A stretch of 64,000 nt of DNA, taken from positions 6,832,001-6,896,000 of the forward strand of contig NZ_CP010407.1 in the NCBI RefSeq assembly GCF_000830005.1, in the 5' to 3' direction. The translations under genes were made by a program, and so were the position numbers. The first letter of the stretch is position 1. Each line of letters begins with the position of its first letter. Positions 8,026-16,212 of the stretch are shown here, piece after piece. A model generated the notes under the pieces. It made no database searches. It worked only from the letters and a program-made list of their open reading frames with translations, and was not told where the DNA came from. Source of the DNA: Streptomyces vietnamensis (GTDB taxonomy: Bacteria; Actinomycetota; Actinomycetes; Streptomycetales; Streptomycetaceae).

Positions 8026-8526
8026 ATGCCCCTCGTCCAGCACACCGTCGTGGACAGCCCCTACGAGCCGCTGACCCTCGTCGCCGTCGACGGCGTCCTC
8101 AGCCGCCTCCACATGACGGGACAGCGCCACCGCCCGCCCGAGGAGACCTTCGGCGAGCCCGACCCGCGCCCCTTCGACGAGGCGATCCGCCAGCTCGACG
8201 CCTACTTCGCGGGCGAACTCACCGAGTTCGACCTGCCGTTGAACCTGATCGGCACCCCGTTCCAGCTGCGCGTCTGGGAGCAGCTGCTCCGCATCCCGTA
8301 CGGGGAGACCCGGACGTACGGCGAACTCGCCGAGGAACTCGGCAACCCCGGAGCCTCCCGGGCCGTGGGCCTCGCCAACGGCAAGAACCCCGTCGGCATC
8401 ATCGTCCCCTGCCACCGGGTCATCGGCGCGGGCGGCGGCCTCACCGGCTACGGCGGCGGCCTGGACCGCAAGCAGCGGCTGCTCGCCTTCGAATCGGGTA
8501 CGGCGGAACCGGACGCCCTCTTCTAG
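8026..8526 (+). CDS. ogt: Methylated-DNA--protein-cysteine S-methyltransferase
   Basis: 166 residues. The PCHRV motif (Cys at about residue 129) with upstream GTPFQLRVWEQLLRIPYGET is diagnostic; the cysteine takes alkyl groups from O6-alkylguanine in a suicide reaction. AAGGAGA precedes ATG 8026 at good spacing, and the gene lies 14 nt after ada-alkA, so the two form an operon for alkylation repair. It ends 10 nt from the convergent SIR2 gene with no clear terminator between. Confidence 0.93.
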   Translation: MPLVQHTVVDSPYEPLTLVAVDGVLSRLHMTGQRHRPPEETFGEPDPRPFDEAIRQLDAYFAGELTEFDLPLNLIGTPFQLRVWEQLLRIPYGETRTYGELAEELGNPGASRAVGLANGKNPVGIIVPCHRVIGAGGGLTGYGGGLDRKQRLLAFESGTAEPDALF

Positions 8527-8536
8527 GCGCCCTTTT

Positions 8537-9256
8537 CTAGCGGAGCCGGTCGAGGAGCGCGGGCAGCGCCGTGCCGATCGGCTCGCGCACGACCTCGTCG
8601 GCGACGGGATCGTACGGGGTGGGCTCGGCGTTCACGATGATCAGCCGGGCGCCGTGCTCGGCCGCGATCCCCGCGAGGGAGGCCGCCGGCTGGACCTGGA
8701 GGCTGCTGCCGACCACGACGAACACCTCGGTGGCCTTGGCGATCGACATGGCCGTGCCGAGCACCACCGGATCGAGCCGCTGCCCGAACATCACCGTCGC
8801 CGACTTCAGGATCCCGCCGCACGCCCGGCACGCCGGGTCGTCCTCACCGGCCCGCACCCGGTCGAGCGCCTCCGCCATCGACGAGCGCGCATGGCAGGCC
8901 GTGCACACCACCGAACGCGCCGAGCCGTGGAGTTCGAGGACCTTCCGTTCGGACACCCCTGCGGCCTGGTGCAGCCCGTCCACGTTCTGCGTGATCACCC
9001 GCAGCGCGTTGCCGCTCGTCCGCTCGTACGCGGCGATCGCGCGGTGCGCCACGTTCGGCTCGGCGCTCAGGGCCGGACCGTCGAGCCGCATCCGCCACGA
9101 GCGGCGGCGGACCTCCGGATCGGCCATGTACGGCCCGTAGGTGACGAGCCGCTCGGCCTCGGGGTCCTGCCGCCACACACCGTTCGGACCCCGGTAGTCG
9201 GGGATGCCCGAGTCGGTGGAGATGCCGGCACCGGTGAAGATCGCGACCATCGTCAT
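8537..9256 (-). CDS. SIR2 family NAD-dependent protein deacylase
   Basis: 239 residues. GAGISTDSGIPDYRG and TQNVDGLH bind NAD and carry the catalytic His. Two zinc pairs (CTAC and CRAC) and GSSLQVQPA complete the family pattern. It removes acetyl or other acyl groups from lysines using NAD. The ATG at 9256 is supported by TAGGGT 6 nt upstream, a leaderless arrangement, and by homology beginning at once. It is divergent from a VapB-like gene. Confidence 0.9.
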   Translation of the reverse strand: MTMVAIFTGAGISTDSGIPDYRGPNGVWRQDPEAERLVTYGPYMADPEVRRRSWRMRLDGPALSAEPNVAHRAIAAYERTSGNALRVITQNVDGLHQAAGVSERKVLELHGSARSVVCTACHARSSMAEALDRVRAGEDDPACRACGGILKSATVMFGQRLDPVVLGTAMSIAKATEVFVVVGSSLQVQPAASLAGIAAEHGARLIIVNAEPTPYDPVADEVVREPIGTALPALLDRLR

Positions 9257-9262
9257 ACGAAG

Positions 9263-9268
9263 ACCCTA
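9263..9268 (-). promoter_or_regulatory. -10 box of the leaderless SIR2 promoter
   Basis: TAGGGT on the minus strand, with 6 nt to ATG 9256. It faces away from the matching box of the divergent gene at 9309. Confidence 0.55.
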
Positions 9269-9308
9269 GGCACCGCCGAACCGCTCCCGCGAGCGGGTTT
9301 CCGGGTGC

Positions 9309-9314
9309 TAGGTT
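9309..9314 (+). promoter_or_regulatory. -10 box of the leaderless promoter of the VapB-like gene
   Basis: TAGGTT ends 6 nt before ATG 9321. There is no Shine-Dalgarno sequence. Confidence 0.55.
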
Positions 9315-9320
9315 CCCGTC

Positions 9321-9524
9321 ATGGCCAAGGTGAACATCGCGCTCGACGCCGAACTCGTCGTGGAAGTCATGGTCCTGGCCGGCATCGGCAACCCCCAGGA
9401 CGCCGTCGAGGCCGTCGTCCGCGACTACATCGCCCGCGGCCACCGCACCGAGGCGCGGGCCGTCAGCCGCGACGAACCGCAGCGCACCGGCGAGATCATC
9501 CAGCCGGAGCCCCCGCAGGGCTAG
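9321..9524 (+). CDS. VapB-like antitoxin-family protein without an adjacent toxin
   Basis: 67 residues. NIALDAELVVEVMVLAG...DAVEAVVRDYI resembles the ribbon-helix-helix start of VapB/DUF2191 antitoxins, which bind DNA as dimers and neutralise VapC RNases. No PIN-domain gene is next to it: upstream is the divergent SIR2 gene, downstream a convergent ADP-ribosylglycohydrolase. The tail after residue 45 is polar and could hold a toxin-binding strand or be free. It could be a stand-alone regulator. The stop codon abuts a terminator hairpin. Confidence 0.7.
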   Translation: MAKVNIALDAELVVEVMVLAGIGNPQDAVEAVVRDYIARGHRTEARAVSRDEPQRTGEIIQPEPPQG

Positions 9525-9557
9525 GGCCTGTCCGGCGGATCAGGGTCGGACAGGCCC
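9524..9557. terminator. Bidirectional terminator hairpin starting at a stop codon
   Basis: GGGCCTGTCC at 9524-9533 pairs with GGACAGGCCC at 9548-9557. It begins at the last base of the VapB-like stop and lies between convergent genes. The 17-nt GGCCTGTCCGGCGGATC is repeated at the end of another gene near 56798. Confidence 0.75.
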
Positions 9558-9567
9558 CAGGACGCCG

Positions 9568-10635
9568 TCACTCCGTCCGCTCCGCCAACCGCAGCGTCCG
9601 TTCCGCCAGTTCGCCGATCCGGACCCCGTCGAAGCCGAAGACGGCGCTGCGCACCCGGTCCCGCAGGGGTTCCGACCACTGTGGCGGGATCGCGGCCGCG
9701 CCGCAGCGGACCCCGGCCACCGAGCCCGCCGTCGCCCCGTTGGAGTCGGTGTCCAGGCCGCCGCGGACGGTCAGCGCGATCGTGCGGGTGAAGTCCCCCT
9801 CCCCGTACAGGAGTCCGGCGGTCAGGACGGCCGCGTTCGGGACGGTGTGGATCCAGCCGAGGCCCGCCGTCCGCTCCGCGAGCTCGGTGAGGGCCTCCGA
9901 CCAGTCGAGCCCCGACTCGTACAGCGCGATCGTGCCCCGTACGGTCCGGGCGAGCCGGCTGCTCGCCGGCACCCGCTCCAGGCTCGTCTCCAGGGCGGAC
10001 CGCACGTCCGGCGCGGTGAAGGCCGCCGCGATCAGCGCCGCCGCCCACATCGCCCCGTACACCCCGTTCCCGGTGTGCGAGAGGACCGCGTCCCGGCGGG
10101 CCAGCGAGGCCGCCCGGCGGGGATCGCCCGGACAGGTCCAGCCGTACACGTCGGCCCGGATCAGCGCCCCGATCCACTCCTGGTACGGATTGTCGTACGT
10201 GGCCGTCAGCGGCGGCCGCAGCCCGTTCGCGAGGTTCCGGTAGGCGACCCGCTCCGCCGTGAACGTCTGCAGGTACGGCAGCCGCAGCAGCCACTCCTCC
10301 CCGACCTGCTCGGTGCTGAACGCGAAGCCGTACGTCTCCAGGAGGTGCAGGCCCAGGACCGACCAGTCGACGTCGTCGTCCCGGCAGCTCCCGTCGATCC
10401 CGCCCCGCACGCACCGCTCCCACTCGGGCCGCAGCTCGAAGCCCGCCGCGTCGGGCGGCGGGGGAGGGAGGTAGTCCGTCAGCGGGAGCGCGTCGGTCAG
10501 CCGCAGATACGCGTCGATGTGCTCCCGGGTCCAGTGGTCCCCGCGCTCCACGGGCTTGCCGAGCATGTTCCCGGCGATCCGGCCCGTCCAGCCGCCCAGG
10601 ATCCGGTCCCCGAGCTCCCCGTCCGTGAACCCCAT
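9568..10635 (-). CDS. ADP-ribosylglycohydrolase family protein
   Basis: 355 residues. It begins with the family's GWTGRIAGNMLGKPVERG, has an acidic DDDVDWSVLGL block and ends with the metal-binding GGLDTDSNGATAGSVAG. The family removes ADP-ribose from proteins or small molecules using two Mg ions; the substrate here is unknown. ATG 10635 directly follows GGAGGT, too close for a normal ribosome site, while TACACC lies 6 nt upstream, so the message may be leaderless. Upstream is the BCCT gene in the same direction with a 43-nt gap. Confidence 0.87.
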   Translation of the reverse strand: MGFTDGELGDRILGGWTGRIAGNMLGKPVERGDHWTREHIDAYLRLTDALPLTDYLPPPPPDAAGFELRPEWERCVRGGIDGSCRDDDVDWSVLGLHLLETYGFAFSTEQVGEEWLLRLPYLQTFTAERVAYRNLANGLRPPLTATYDNPYQEWIGALIRADVYGWTCPGDPRRAASLARRDAVLSHTGNGVYGAMWAAALIAAAFTAPDVRSALETSLERVPASSRLARTVRGTIALYESGLDWSEALTELAERTAGLGWIHTVPNAAVLTAGLLYGEGDFTRTIALTVRGGLDTDSNGATAGSVAGVRCGAAAIPPQWSEPLRDRVRSAVFGFDGVRIGELAERTLRLAERTE

Positions 10636-10678
10636 ACCTCCGGTGTACCGAACGCGGGGGCCGGGCGCGCGCCGACCG

Positions 10679-12406
10679 TCAGTCCTCGGGCGGCTCCGCG
10701 CCGGTACGGGCCTTCTCCAGCGACTCCCGGCCGTACCGGCCGCCGCCCTGCCCCGCGCCACCCCGCCCGTCGCCGCCCCGCTCGGTCAGCGCCTCCCCGA
10801 CCAGGGTCCGCACCGCGTCCCGCAGCCCGTGCATCGCGGGGTGCCGGGCCGGGCCCGCCCCCGGGTCCTCCCGCAGCTCCTTCAGGAGCGCGAAGCACAG
10901 CACCAGCATCACCACCACGAACGGCAGCGCCACCAGGATCGTCGCCGTCTGCAGCGAGGTCAGACCGCCCGCCACGAGCAGCACCGCCGCCACGGCCGCC
11001 ATCAGGACGCCCCAGGTCACCACCAGCCAGGTCGGCGGATGGAGCGAGCCGCGGCTCGTCAGCGAACCCATCACCAGGGAGGCCGAGTCCGCGCTCGTGA
11101 TGAAGTACGTCATCACCAGGAGCATCGCGATCACCGAGGTGACCGTCCCGATCGGCAGCGCCTCCAGCATCGCGAACAGCGAGGCCTCGGCGCCGTCCTT
11201 CACCGCCGCCGCCAGGTCCGCCGCGCCCGTCGACTCGAGCCGGATCGCGGTCCCGCCCATGACGCAGAACCACACCACCGTCGCCCCCGACGGTACGAGC
11301 AGCACCCCCACCAGGAACTCGCGGATCGTCCGGCCGCGCGAGATCCGGGCGATGAAGGTGCCGACGAACGGCGCCCAGGACAGCCACCACGCCCAGTAGA
11401 AGATCGTCCACGCGCCCAGCCAGTCGCGGTCGGTGAACGCGCCCGTCCGGCTCGCCATCGGCAGCAGCTGGTGCAGATAGCCGCCGACCGAGGCCGGGAT
11501 GGTGTCGAGGACGTAGACGGTCGGGCCCAGCAGGAACACGAAGAGCATCAGACAGGCCGCGAGGACGATGTTCAGCGTGGACAGCCACTTCACGCCCTTG
11601 TGGAGCCCGGAGAACGCCGACAGGACGAAGGCCCCCGAGAGCGCCACGATGATGATCAGCTGGGTGGCCGTGGAGTTCTCCACGCCCATCGTCAGGTTCA
11701 GCCCCTCGGCGACCTGGAGGGCGCCGAGACCCAGACTCGTCGCCGTCCCGAAAACCGTCGCGAACACCGCGAGCAGGTCGATCGCCTTCCCCGGCCAGGA
11801 ATCCGCCCGGCGCGCCCCCATCAGCGGCACGAACGCGGAGCTCAGCCGGTTCCCCCGGCCCTTGCGGAAGCCCGCGTACGCGAGCGCGAGCCCCGCGATG
11901 CCGTAGATCGCCCACGGGGTCAGCGTCCAGTGGAAGAACGAGTACTCCAGGGCCGTCCGGGCCGCCGCGCCCGTCCCCGCCGGGACCCCGCTCGCCGGAG
12001 GAGGGGTCAGGAAGTGCGTCAGCGGCTCCCCGACCCCGTAGAACATCAGGCCGATGCCCATGCCCGCGCTGAACATCATCGCGATCCACGCCAGGTTCGT
12101 GAACTCCGGCTCCGAGTCGTCCGCGCCCAGCCTGATCCGGCCGAAGCGGCTCAGCGCGATCACCACGCACAGCACCAGGAAGGTGTCCGCGGCGACCACG
12201 AACAACCAGGCGAAGTTCGACAACACCCACGTCAGAGCCGTGGAGGACGCGCGGTCGAAGGAGTCCCCGCCCAGCGCCGCCCAGCCGACGACCGCGACGA
12301 CGGCCACGACCCCGATCCCGATGACCGTGCCGTCGGGCCTGCCGTCGCTTCTGCCGTCGCCTCTGCCGTTGGTCGTGCCATCCGGAATGATCTTTTCCGT
12401 ACCCAT
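10679..12406 (-). CDS. BCCT family (betaine/choline/carnitine) transporter
   Basis: 575 residues with about 12 membrane segments. The signatures are GMGIGLMFYGVGEPLTHF and the tryptophan-rich segment FYWAWWLSWAPFVGTF. It takes up quaternary ammonium osmolytes such as glycine betaine or choline by Na or H symport. Both tails are hydrophilic; the C-terminal 60 residues could be an osmosensing tail. A 112-bp divergent region separates it from glycerate kinase. Substrate specificity cannot be read from sequence. Confidence 0.9.
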   Translation of the reverse strand: MGTEKIIPDGTTNGRGDGRSDGRPDGTVIGIGVVAVVAVVGWAALGGDSFDRASSTALTWVLSNFAWLFVVAADTFLVLCVVIALSRFGRIRLGADDSEPEFTNLAWIAMMFSAGMGIGLMFYGVGEPLTHFLTPPPASGVPAGTGAAARTALEYSFFHWTLTPWAIYGIAGLALAYAGFRKGRGNRLSSAFVPLMGARRADSWPGKAIDLLAVFATVFGTATSLGLGALQVAEGLNLTMGVENSTATQLIIIVALSGAFVLSAFSGLHKGVKWLSTLNIVLAACLMLFVFLLGPTVYVLDTIPASVGGYLHQLLPMASRTGAFTDRDWLGAWTIFYWAWWLSWAPFVGTFIARISRGRTIREFLVGVLLVPSGATVVWFCVMGGTAIRLESTGAADLAAAVKDGAEASLFAMLEALPIGTVTSVIAMLLVMTYFITSADSASLVMGSLTSRGSLHPPTWLVVTWGVLMAAVAAVLLVAGGLTSLQTATILVALPFVVVMLVLCFALLKELREDPGAGPARHPAMHGLRDAVRTLVGEALTERGGDGRGGAGQGGGRYGRESLEKARTGAEPPED

Positions 12407-12518
12407 GCGACCCCACTATGGTGCGGAATATCGCCTTATCAGGGGGTGGCACGCCGTCTGGCGGTACGGATAGGCTCCCCCTCGGCGCGACTGCACGTTC
12501 GAAAGCAAGGGATGCAAG

Positions 12519-13670
12519 GTGACGGACGGGGCAGCAACTCAGGTCGCTCACGTGCTCGTGGCGGCCGACAAGTTCAAGGGCTCGCTCACGGCCGTACAGG
12601 TCGCGGAGCGGGTCACAGCAGGACTGCGACGGGTCCTCCCGGAGCTCACGGTGGAGACGCTGCCCGTCGCGGACGGCGGCGACGGCACCGTCGCGGCGGC
12701 CGTCGCGGCCGGCTTCGAACGGCGCGAGGTCCGCGTGACCGGGCCGCTCGGCGAGCCGGTCACCGCGGCGTACGCGCTGCGCGGCACCACCGCGGTCGTC
12801 GAGATGGCCGAGGCCTCGGGCCTCCAGCTCCTCCCGCCCGGCGTGTTCGCCCCCCTGACGGCGACCACGTACGGCTCCGGAGAGCTGCTCCGCGCCGCCC
12901 TCGACGCCGGTGCGACCACCCTCGTCTTCGGCGTCGGCGGCAGCGCCACCACCGACGGCGGCGCCGGCATGCTCGCCGCGCTCGGCGCCCGCTTCCTCGA
13001 CGCGGCCGGCGAGCCCGTCGGCCCCGGCGGCGCGCCGCTCGCCGACCTCGCCACGGCCGACCTCAGCGGCCTCGACCCGCGCTTCGCCTCCGTCGACTTC
13101 ATCCTCGCGAGCGACGTCGACAACCCGCTGACCGGCCCCAAGGGCGCGCCCGCCGTCTACGGACCGCAGAAGGGCGCCACCCCGGACGACGTCCGCACCC
13201 TCGACGCGGCCCTCGCCCACTTCGCCACCGTCCTGGAGAAGGCCATCGGCCCCCGGGCCGCCGAGGCCGCCGTCGCGCCCGGCGCGGGCGGCGCGGGCGG
13301 CATCGGGTACGGCGCGCTCATCCTCGGCGCGAGCTTCCGGCCCGGCATCGAGCTGATGCTGGAGGTCCTCGGCTTCGCGCCCGCGCTCGAGCGGGCCACC
13401 CTCGTCATCACCGGCGAGGGCTCCCTCGACGAGCAGACCCTCCACGGCAAGGCCCCGGCCGGCGTCGCCGCCGCCGCCCGCGCCGCCGACAAGGAGGTCG
13501 TCGCGGTCTGCGGCCGCCTCGCCCTCCCGCCGGAGGCCCTGGGCGCGGCCGGCATCCGCCGCGCGTACGCCCTCGCGGAGCTGGAGCCGGACCCGGCGAA
13601 GTCCATGGCGAACGCGGGCCCGCTGCTGGAGGAAGCGGCGTCGAACATCGCAAGGGACTTCCTGTCGTAG
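12519..13670 (+). CDS. glxK: Glycerate kinase
   Basis: 383 residues, the normal length. ADKFKGSLTA at the N-terminus, VADGGDGT, GVGGSATTDGGAGML and DVDNPLTGPKGA are diagnostic of the GlxK/GarK family. It phosphorylates D-glycerate from glyoxylate or sugar-acid breakdown. GTG 12519 has an AAGG run upstream. A TAGGCT box lies at 12469-12474. The 604 bp after the stop contain composite element copy B. Confidence 0.9.
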   Translation: MTDGAATQVAHVLVAADKFKGSLTAVQVAERVTAGLRRVLPELTVETLPVADGGDGTVAAAVAAGFERREVRVTGPLGEPVTAAYALRGTTAVVEMAEASGLQLLPPGVFAPLTATTYGSGELLRAALDAGATTLVFGVGGSATTDGGAGMLAALGARFLDAAGEPVGPGGAPLADLATADLSGLDPRFASVDFILASDVDNPLTGPKGAPAVYGPQKGATPDDVRTLDAALAHFATVLEKAIGPRAAEAAVAPGAGGAGGIGYGALILGASFRPGIELMLEVLGFAPALERATLVITGEGSLDEQTLHGKAPAGVAAAARAADKEVVAVCGRLALPPEALGAAGIRRAYALAELEPDPAKSMANAGPLLEEAASNIARDFLS

Positions 13671-13723
13671 CCCCCGCCCCGCTGTGGGCGGCACCCGCCC
13701 GTGACGGTGCCCCGTCGCCCCCC

Positions 13724-13932
13724 CGTTGTGGGCAATCGTTCCGCTGGGGCGGAACGGGTGGGCACAACGGAACGGCGCCCCTGCCGGCGCCAGAGGCTTC
13801 CGCGCCTGAACCCGCACCACGTGGTGCGGCGCCGCTGGGGTGCGGGTCCAGGCGCGGAACGCCTGGGCCCGGCTGGGGGGCGCCGTCCCGTGTGCCCACC
13901 CGTCCCGCCCTGCGGGACGATTGCCCACACGG
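13724..13932. repeat. Composite three-hairpin intergenic element, copy B
   Basis: Hairpin 1 (13724-13769) is identical to copy A. Hairpin 2 (13802-13855) keeps both 17-nt arms, with the mismatched position moved to the other arm and the loop changed. Hairpin 3 (13888-13932) differs from copy A by one loop base. The spacer between hairpins 2 and 3 is not conserved. It lies 53 bp after the glycerate kinase stop. Confidence 0.85.
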
Positions 13933-14180
13933 GGGTGGGCACCGCCCGCCCGGGCGTGGGGCCACACGGCGGGCGGCGAAGGGCACCGCCCGACCCGGGC
14001 GCGGCCCCGCACGGGGCGGAGGCGGGAGGCGCCGCTGAGGGCGGGCGCGGGCCCACACGGCAGCGGGGCAACGCCCACACGGGCGCGGGCCCGTACAGGC
14101 GCGGGCGACGTCCAGCAGGGCGCGGGCACACGGGCGCCGGGTGGCGGGGGCGCACGGGCGCGGGTCCACGCGAGGGTGGG
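13933..14180. repeat. G-rich degenerate repeat array flanking element B
   Basis: Many variants of GGGCGCGGGCCC, GGGCACCGCCCG and CCCACACGG occur. The segment near 14049-14090 matches 1261-1302 beside copy A. About 115 bp of related sequence separates it from hairpin 3, absent at copy A, which suggests expansion and contraction of the array. Confidence 0.6.
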
Positions 14181-14274
14181 GCGCTGGTACGTGCGGCCCG
14201 CGTGGGGCACCGTCCCGGGAGTGTCGGCGGAAGAGCGTCATCTGGCGGAAACACGGCAGTGTGAAGCTCGGCCC

Positions 14275-15282
14275 ATGACTGCTGCACGCATCGAGGAGAA
14301 CCGCTCCCACCCCCGCCTCCCCGACCTCCTCGCCACCTACCACCTGGCCAATCAGGCCGAGCAGGACAAGGCCGTGGCGACCGTCGCCGAGCTCCCGGCC
14401 GTATACCGTGCCGAGGCCGAGGCCGAGGACCCGGCAGCCGCGTTCGCCGCCGACACCGTTCTGCTCGCCACTCCGCCCGGTGCGGACGAGCCCGCCGGCT
14501 GTGTCGTCCTCAAGGCCCCCCGCGAGGGCCGCGCGCCCGAGATCAAGCGGCTCTGGGTCGCGCCCGAGGCCCGCAGGAAGGGCCTCGCGAAGGCGCTGAT
14601 GGCCGAGGCCCTGCGCCGGGCCGCGGACTCCGGCGTGCCCGCCGTGCGCCTCACGGTCTGGAACTGGCGGGAGGAGCCGCTCGCCCTCTACCGCGGCCTC
14701 GGTTTCGAGATCGTCGCCTCCTGGGACGACCGGCCGGATCTCCTCTGTCTGGAGCGGCGGCTCGATCTCATCGAGCGCCTCGACCCGGACGCCGTACGGG
14801 CCCACGCCCCGGCCGGGCTCGCCGAGCTCCTCGTGGACGCCGTGGACAGCGGGGCCTCCGTCGGCTTCCTGGCGCCCCTGGAGACCGCCGAGGCGGCCGC
14901 CTGGTGGTCCCGGGTCGCCGAGGAGGCCGCGGAGGGCGTACGGGACGTCTGGGCTGCCCGCGCCCCCGACGGGCGGCTCACCGGCGTCGTCACCCTCGTC
15001 CGCGCCGGTACGGCCAACGGCCGGCACCGCGGCGAGATCGCCCGGCTCCTCGTCCACCGCTGCGCCCGCGGCCGGGGCCTCGGGTACCGCCTGCTGGCCA
15101 CGGCGGAGGCCCACGCCGCCGCCACGGGCCTGAGCCTGCTCGTCCTGGACACCCAGACCGGCAGCCCGGCCGAGCGCCTCTACCGGGGCGCGGGCTGGAC
15201 CGCCGCCGGGACGATCCCGGACTTCGCCGCCGACCCGGCCGGCACCCTCCGCGCCACCACGCTCTACTACAAGCAGGTCTAG
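14275..15282 (+). CDS. Double-domain GNAT N-acetyltransferase
   Basis: 335 residues with two GNAT folds in tandem. The first holds IKRLWVAPEARRKGLAKALM (about residues 90-115) and LYRGLGFEIV. The second holds IARLLVHRCARGRGLGYRLL (about 255-275) and LYRGAGWTAAG. Each has a motif-A acetyl-CoA loop of R-x-x-G-x-A/G form. The substrate is unknown. ATG 14275 is chosen because conserved sequence starts there; the open frame upstream is repeat DNA. It is followed by a strong terminator shared with convergent pssA. Confidence 0.8.
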   Translation: MTAARIEENRSHPRLPDLLATYHLANQAEQDKAVATVAELPAVYRAEAEAEDPAAAFAADTVLLATPPGADEPAGCVVLKAPREGRAPEIKRLWVAPEARRKGLAKALMAEALRRAADSGVPAVRLTVWNWREEPLALYRGLGFEIVASWDDRPDLLCLERRLDLIERLDPDAVRAHAPAGLAELLVDAVDSGASVGFLAPLETAEAAAWWSRVAEEAAEGVRDVWAARAPDGRLTGVVTLVRAGTANGRHRGEIARLLVHRCARGRGLGYRLLATAEAHAAATGLSLLVLDTQTGSPAERLYRGAGWTAAGTIPDFAADPAGTLRATTLYYKQV

Positions 15283-15291
15283 GGCATGCGA

Positions 15292-15326
15292 AAGGGCCCG
15301 GGAGGCGATTCGCCTCCCGGGCCCTT
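15292..15326. terminator. Bidirectional terminator between GNAT gene and pssA
   Basis: Perfect 16-bp arms (15292-15307 and 15311-15326) surround the loop ATT. The A/T ends give a short U run in both directions. It lies between two convergent stop codons. Confidence 0.9.
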
Positions 15327-15339
15327 CGTACGCCGTCCG

Positions 15340-16212
15340 CTACGGCAGCTGTGCCGCCCGCGCCTCCCGGCTCTCGCGCCGGTTGTCGCGGAAGGTGTTC
15401 ACCCGGCGGGCCGTCGCGAAGAGGGGGATCACGGCGCCCAGCACGACCTGGAGCGCGCAGCCGGTCTGGAGCAGGATCTGTCCGCCCGGGGCGTCGAACG
15501 CCCACGCGGCCAGCATCGCCATCGCTCCGACGATCCAGCTGAGCATCGCCGCCGCGAGGACACCCCGCGGCTTCGGGTACTCCACCCGGCTCACCATCAG
15601 CCACGCCGTGCCGATGATCGCGAGCAGGGTCGGGATGAACGGCAGCTCGAGCAGGATGATCGAGACGACCGTCAGCGCGCCGAAGGGGCTCGGCATGCCC
15701 TGGAACATGCCGTCCTTCATCGTCACGCAGGAGAAGCGGGCCAGCCGCAGGACCACGGCGAGCAGCACCACGATCGCGGCGACCGCCGAGACCTTCTGCT
15801 GCGCGTCGTCCGCCACCATGCCGTACACGAGCACGAAGTAGGCCGGGGCCAGACCGAAGCTGATCAGGTCCGACAGGTTGTCGAGCTCGGCGCCCATCGG
15901 CGAGCTGCGGAGCTTGCGCGCCACGATGCCGTCGAAGAGGTCGAAGATCGCCGCGGCCAGCATCAGGATCACGGCGGTGGCGGCGCTGTTGCGCGCCATG
16001 CCGGTCTCGCTGCTGCCCGTGAGGTGCGGGATGAGGATGCCGGTGGTGGTGAAGTACACCGCCATGAAGCCGCACGTGGCGTTACCGAGCGTGAGGGCGT
16101 CCGCTATGGACAGCCTCAGCGACAGCGGCATCTCCTCGGCTTCTTCGGCCGCCTCCGCCTCGGCGTCGGCGACCCAGTCGGCGGCCCGTGTGTCGGGATC
16201 AATCACGGTCAA
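15340..16212 (-). CDS. pssA: CDP-diacylglycerol--serine O-phosphatidyltransferase
   Basis: 290 residues with about eight membrane segments. The CDP-alcohol phosphotransferase motif DLFDGIVARKL...GAELDNLSD supplies the metal-binding aspartates. It makes phosphatidylserine from CDP-diacylglycerol and serine at the membrane. Its start overlaps the end of psd by 14 bp, so the two enzymes that make phosphatidylethanolamine are translationally coupled. The N-terminal acidic stretch (AEAEAAEEAEE) precedes the first membrane segment. Confidence 0.92.
   Translation of the reverse strand: MTVIDPDTRAADWVADAEAEAAEEAEEMPLSLRLSIADALTLGNATCGFMAVYFTTTGILIPHLTGSSETGMARNSAATAVILMLAAAIFDLFDGIVARKLRSSPMGAELDNLSDLISFGLAPAYFVLVYGMVADDAQQKVSAVAAIVVLLAVVLRLARFSCVTMKDGMFQGMPSPFGALTVVSIILLELPFIPTLLAIIGTAWLMVSRVEYPKPRGVLAAAMLSWIVGAMAMLAAWAFDAPGGQILLQTGCALQVVLGAVIPLFATARRVNTFRDNRRESREARAAQLP

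Larger units (their letters stand above)
13671..14274. other. 604-bp intergenic region filled with repeats
   Basis: Between glycerate kinase and the GNAT gene lie composite element copy B (13724-13932) and a long GC-rich array of degenerate CACACGGGCGCGGG-like units (about 13933-14180). All six frames are widely open here only because stop codons are rare at this composition. I see no credible gene. The GNAT promoter presumably lies in the last 60 bp. Confidence 0.75.

Noticed and set aside
12519..13670. Glycerate kinase as part of an allantoin/glyoxylate cluster with allFGH
   Set aside because: In E. coli glxK belongs to the allantoin regulon, but here it is 28 kb away, with no shared palindrome that I can see.
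13933..14180. CRISPR array
   Set aside because: The repeats are degenerate, lack uniform spacers and no cas genes are present.
10497..14210. A 1237-codon minus-strand frame
   Set aside because: It runs in the same direction as BCCT but in another frame, and antisense through glycerate kinase and repeat B. The true genes in the region show clear families.
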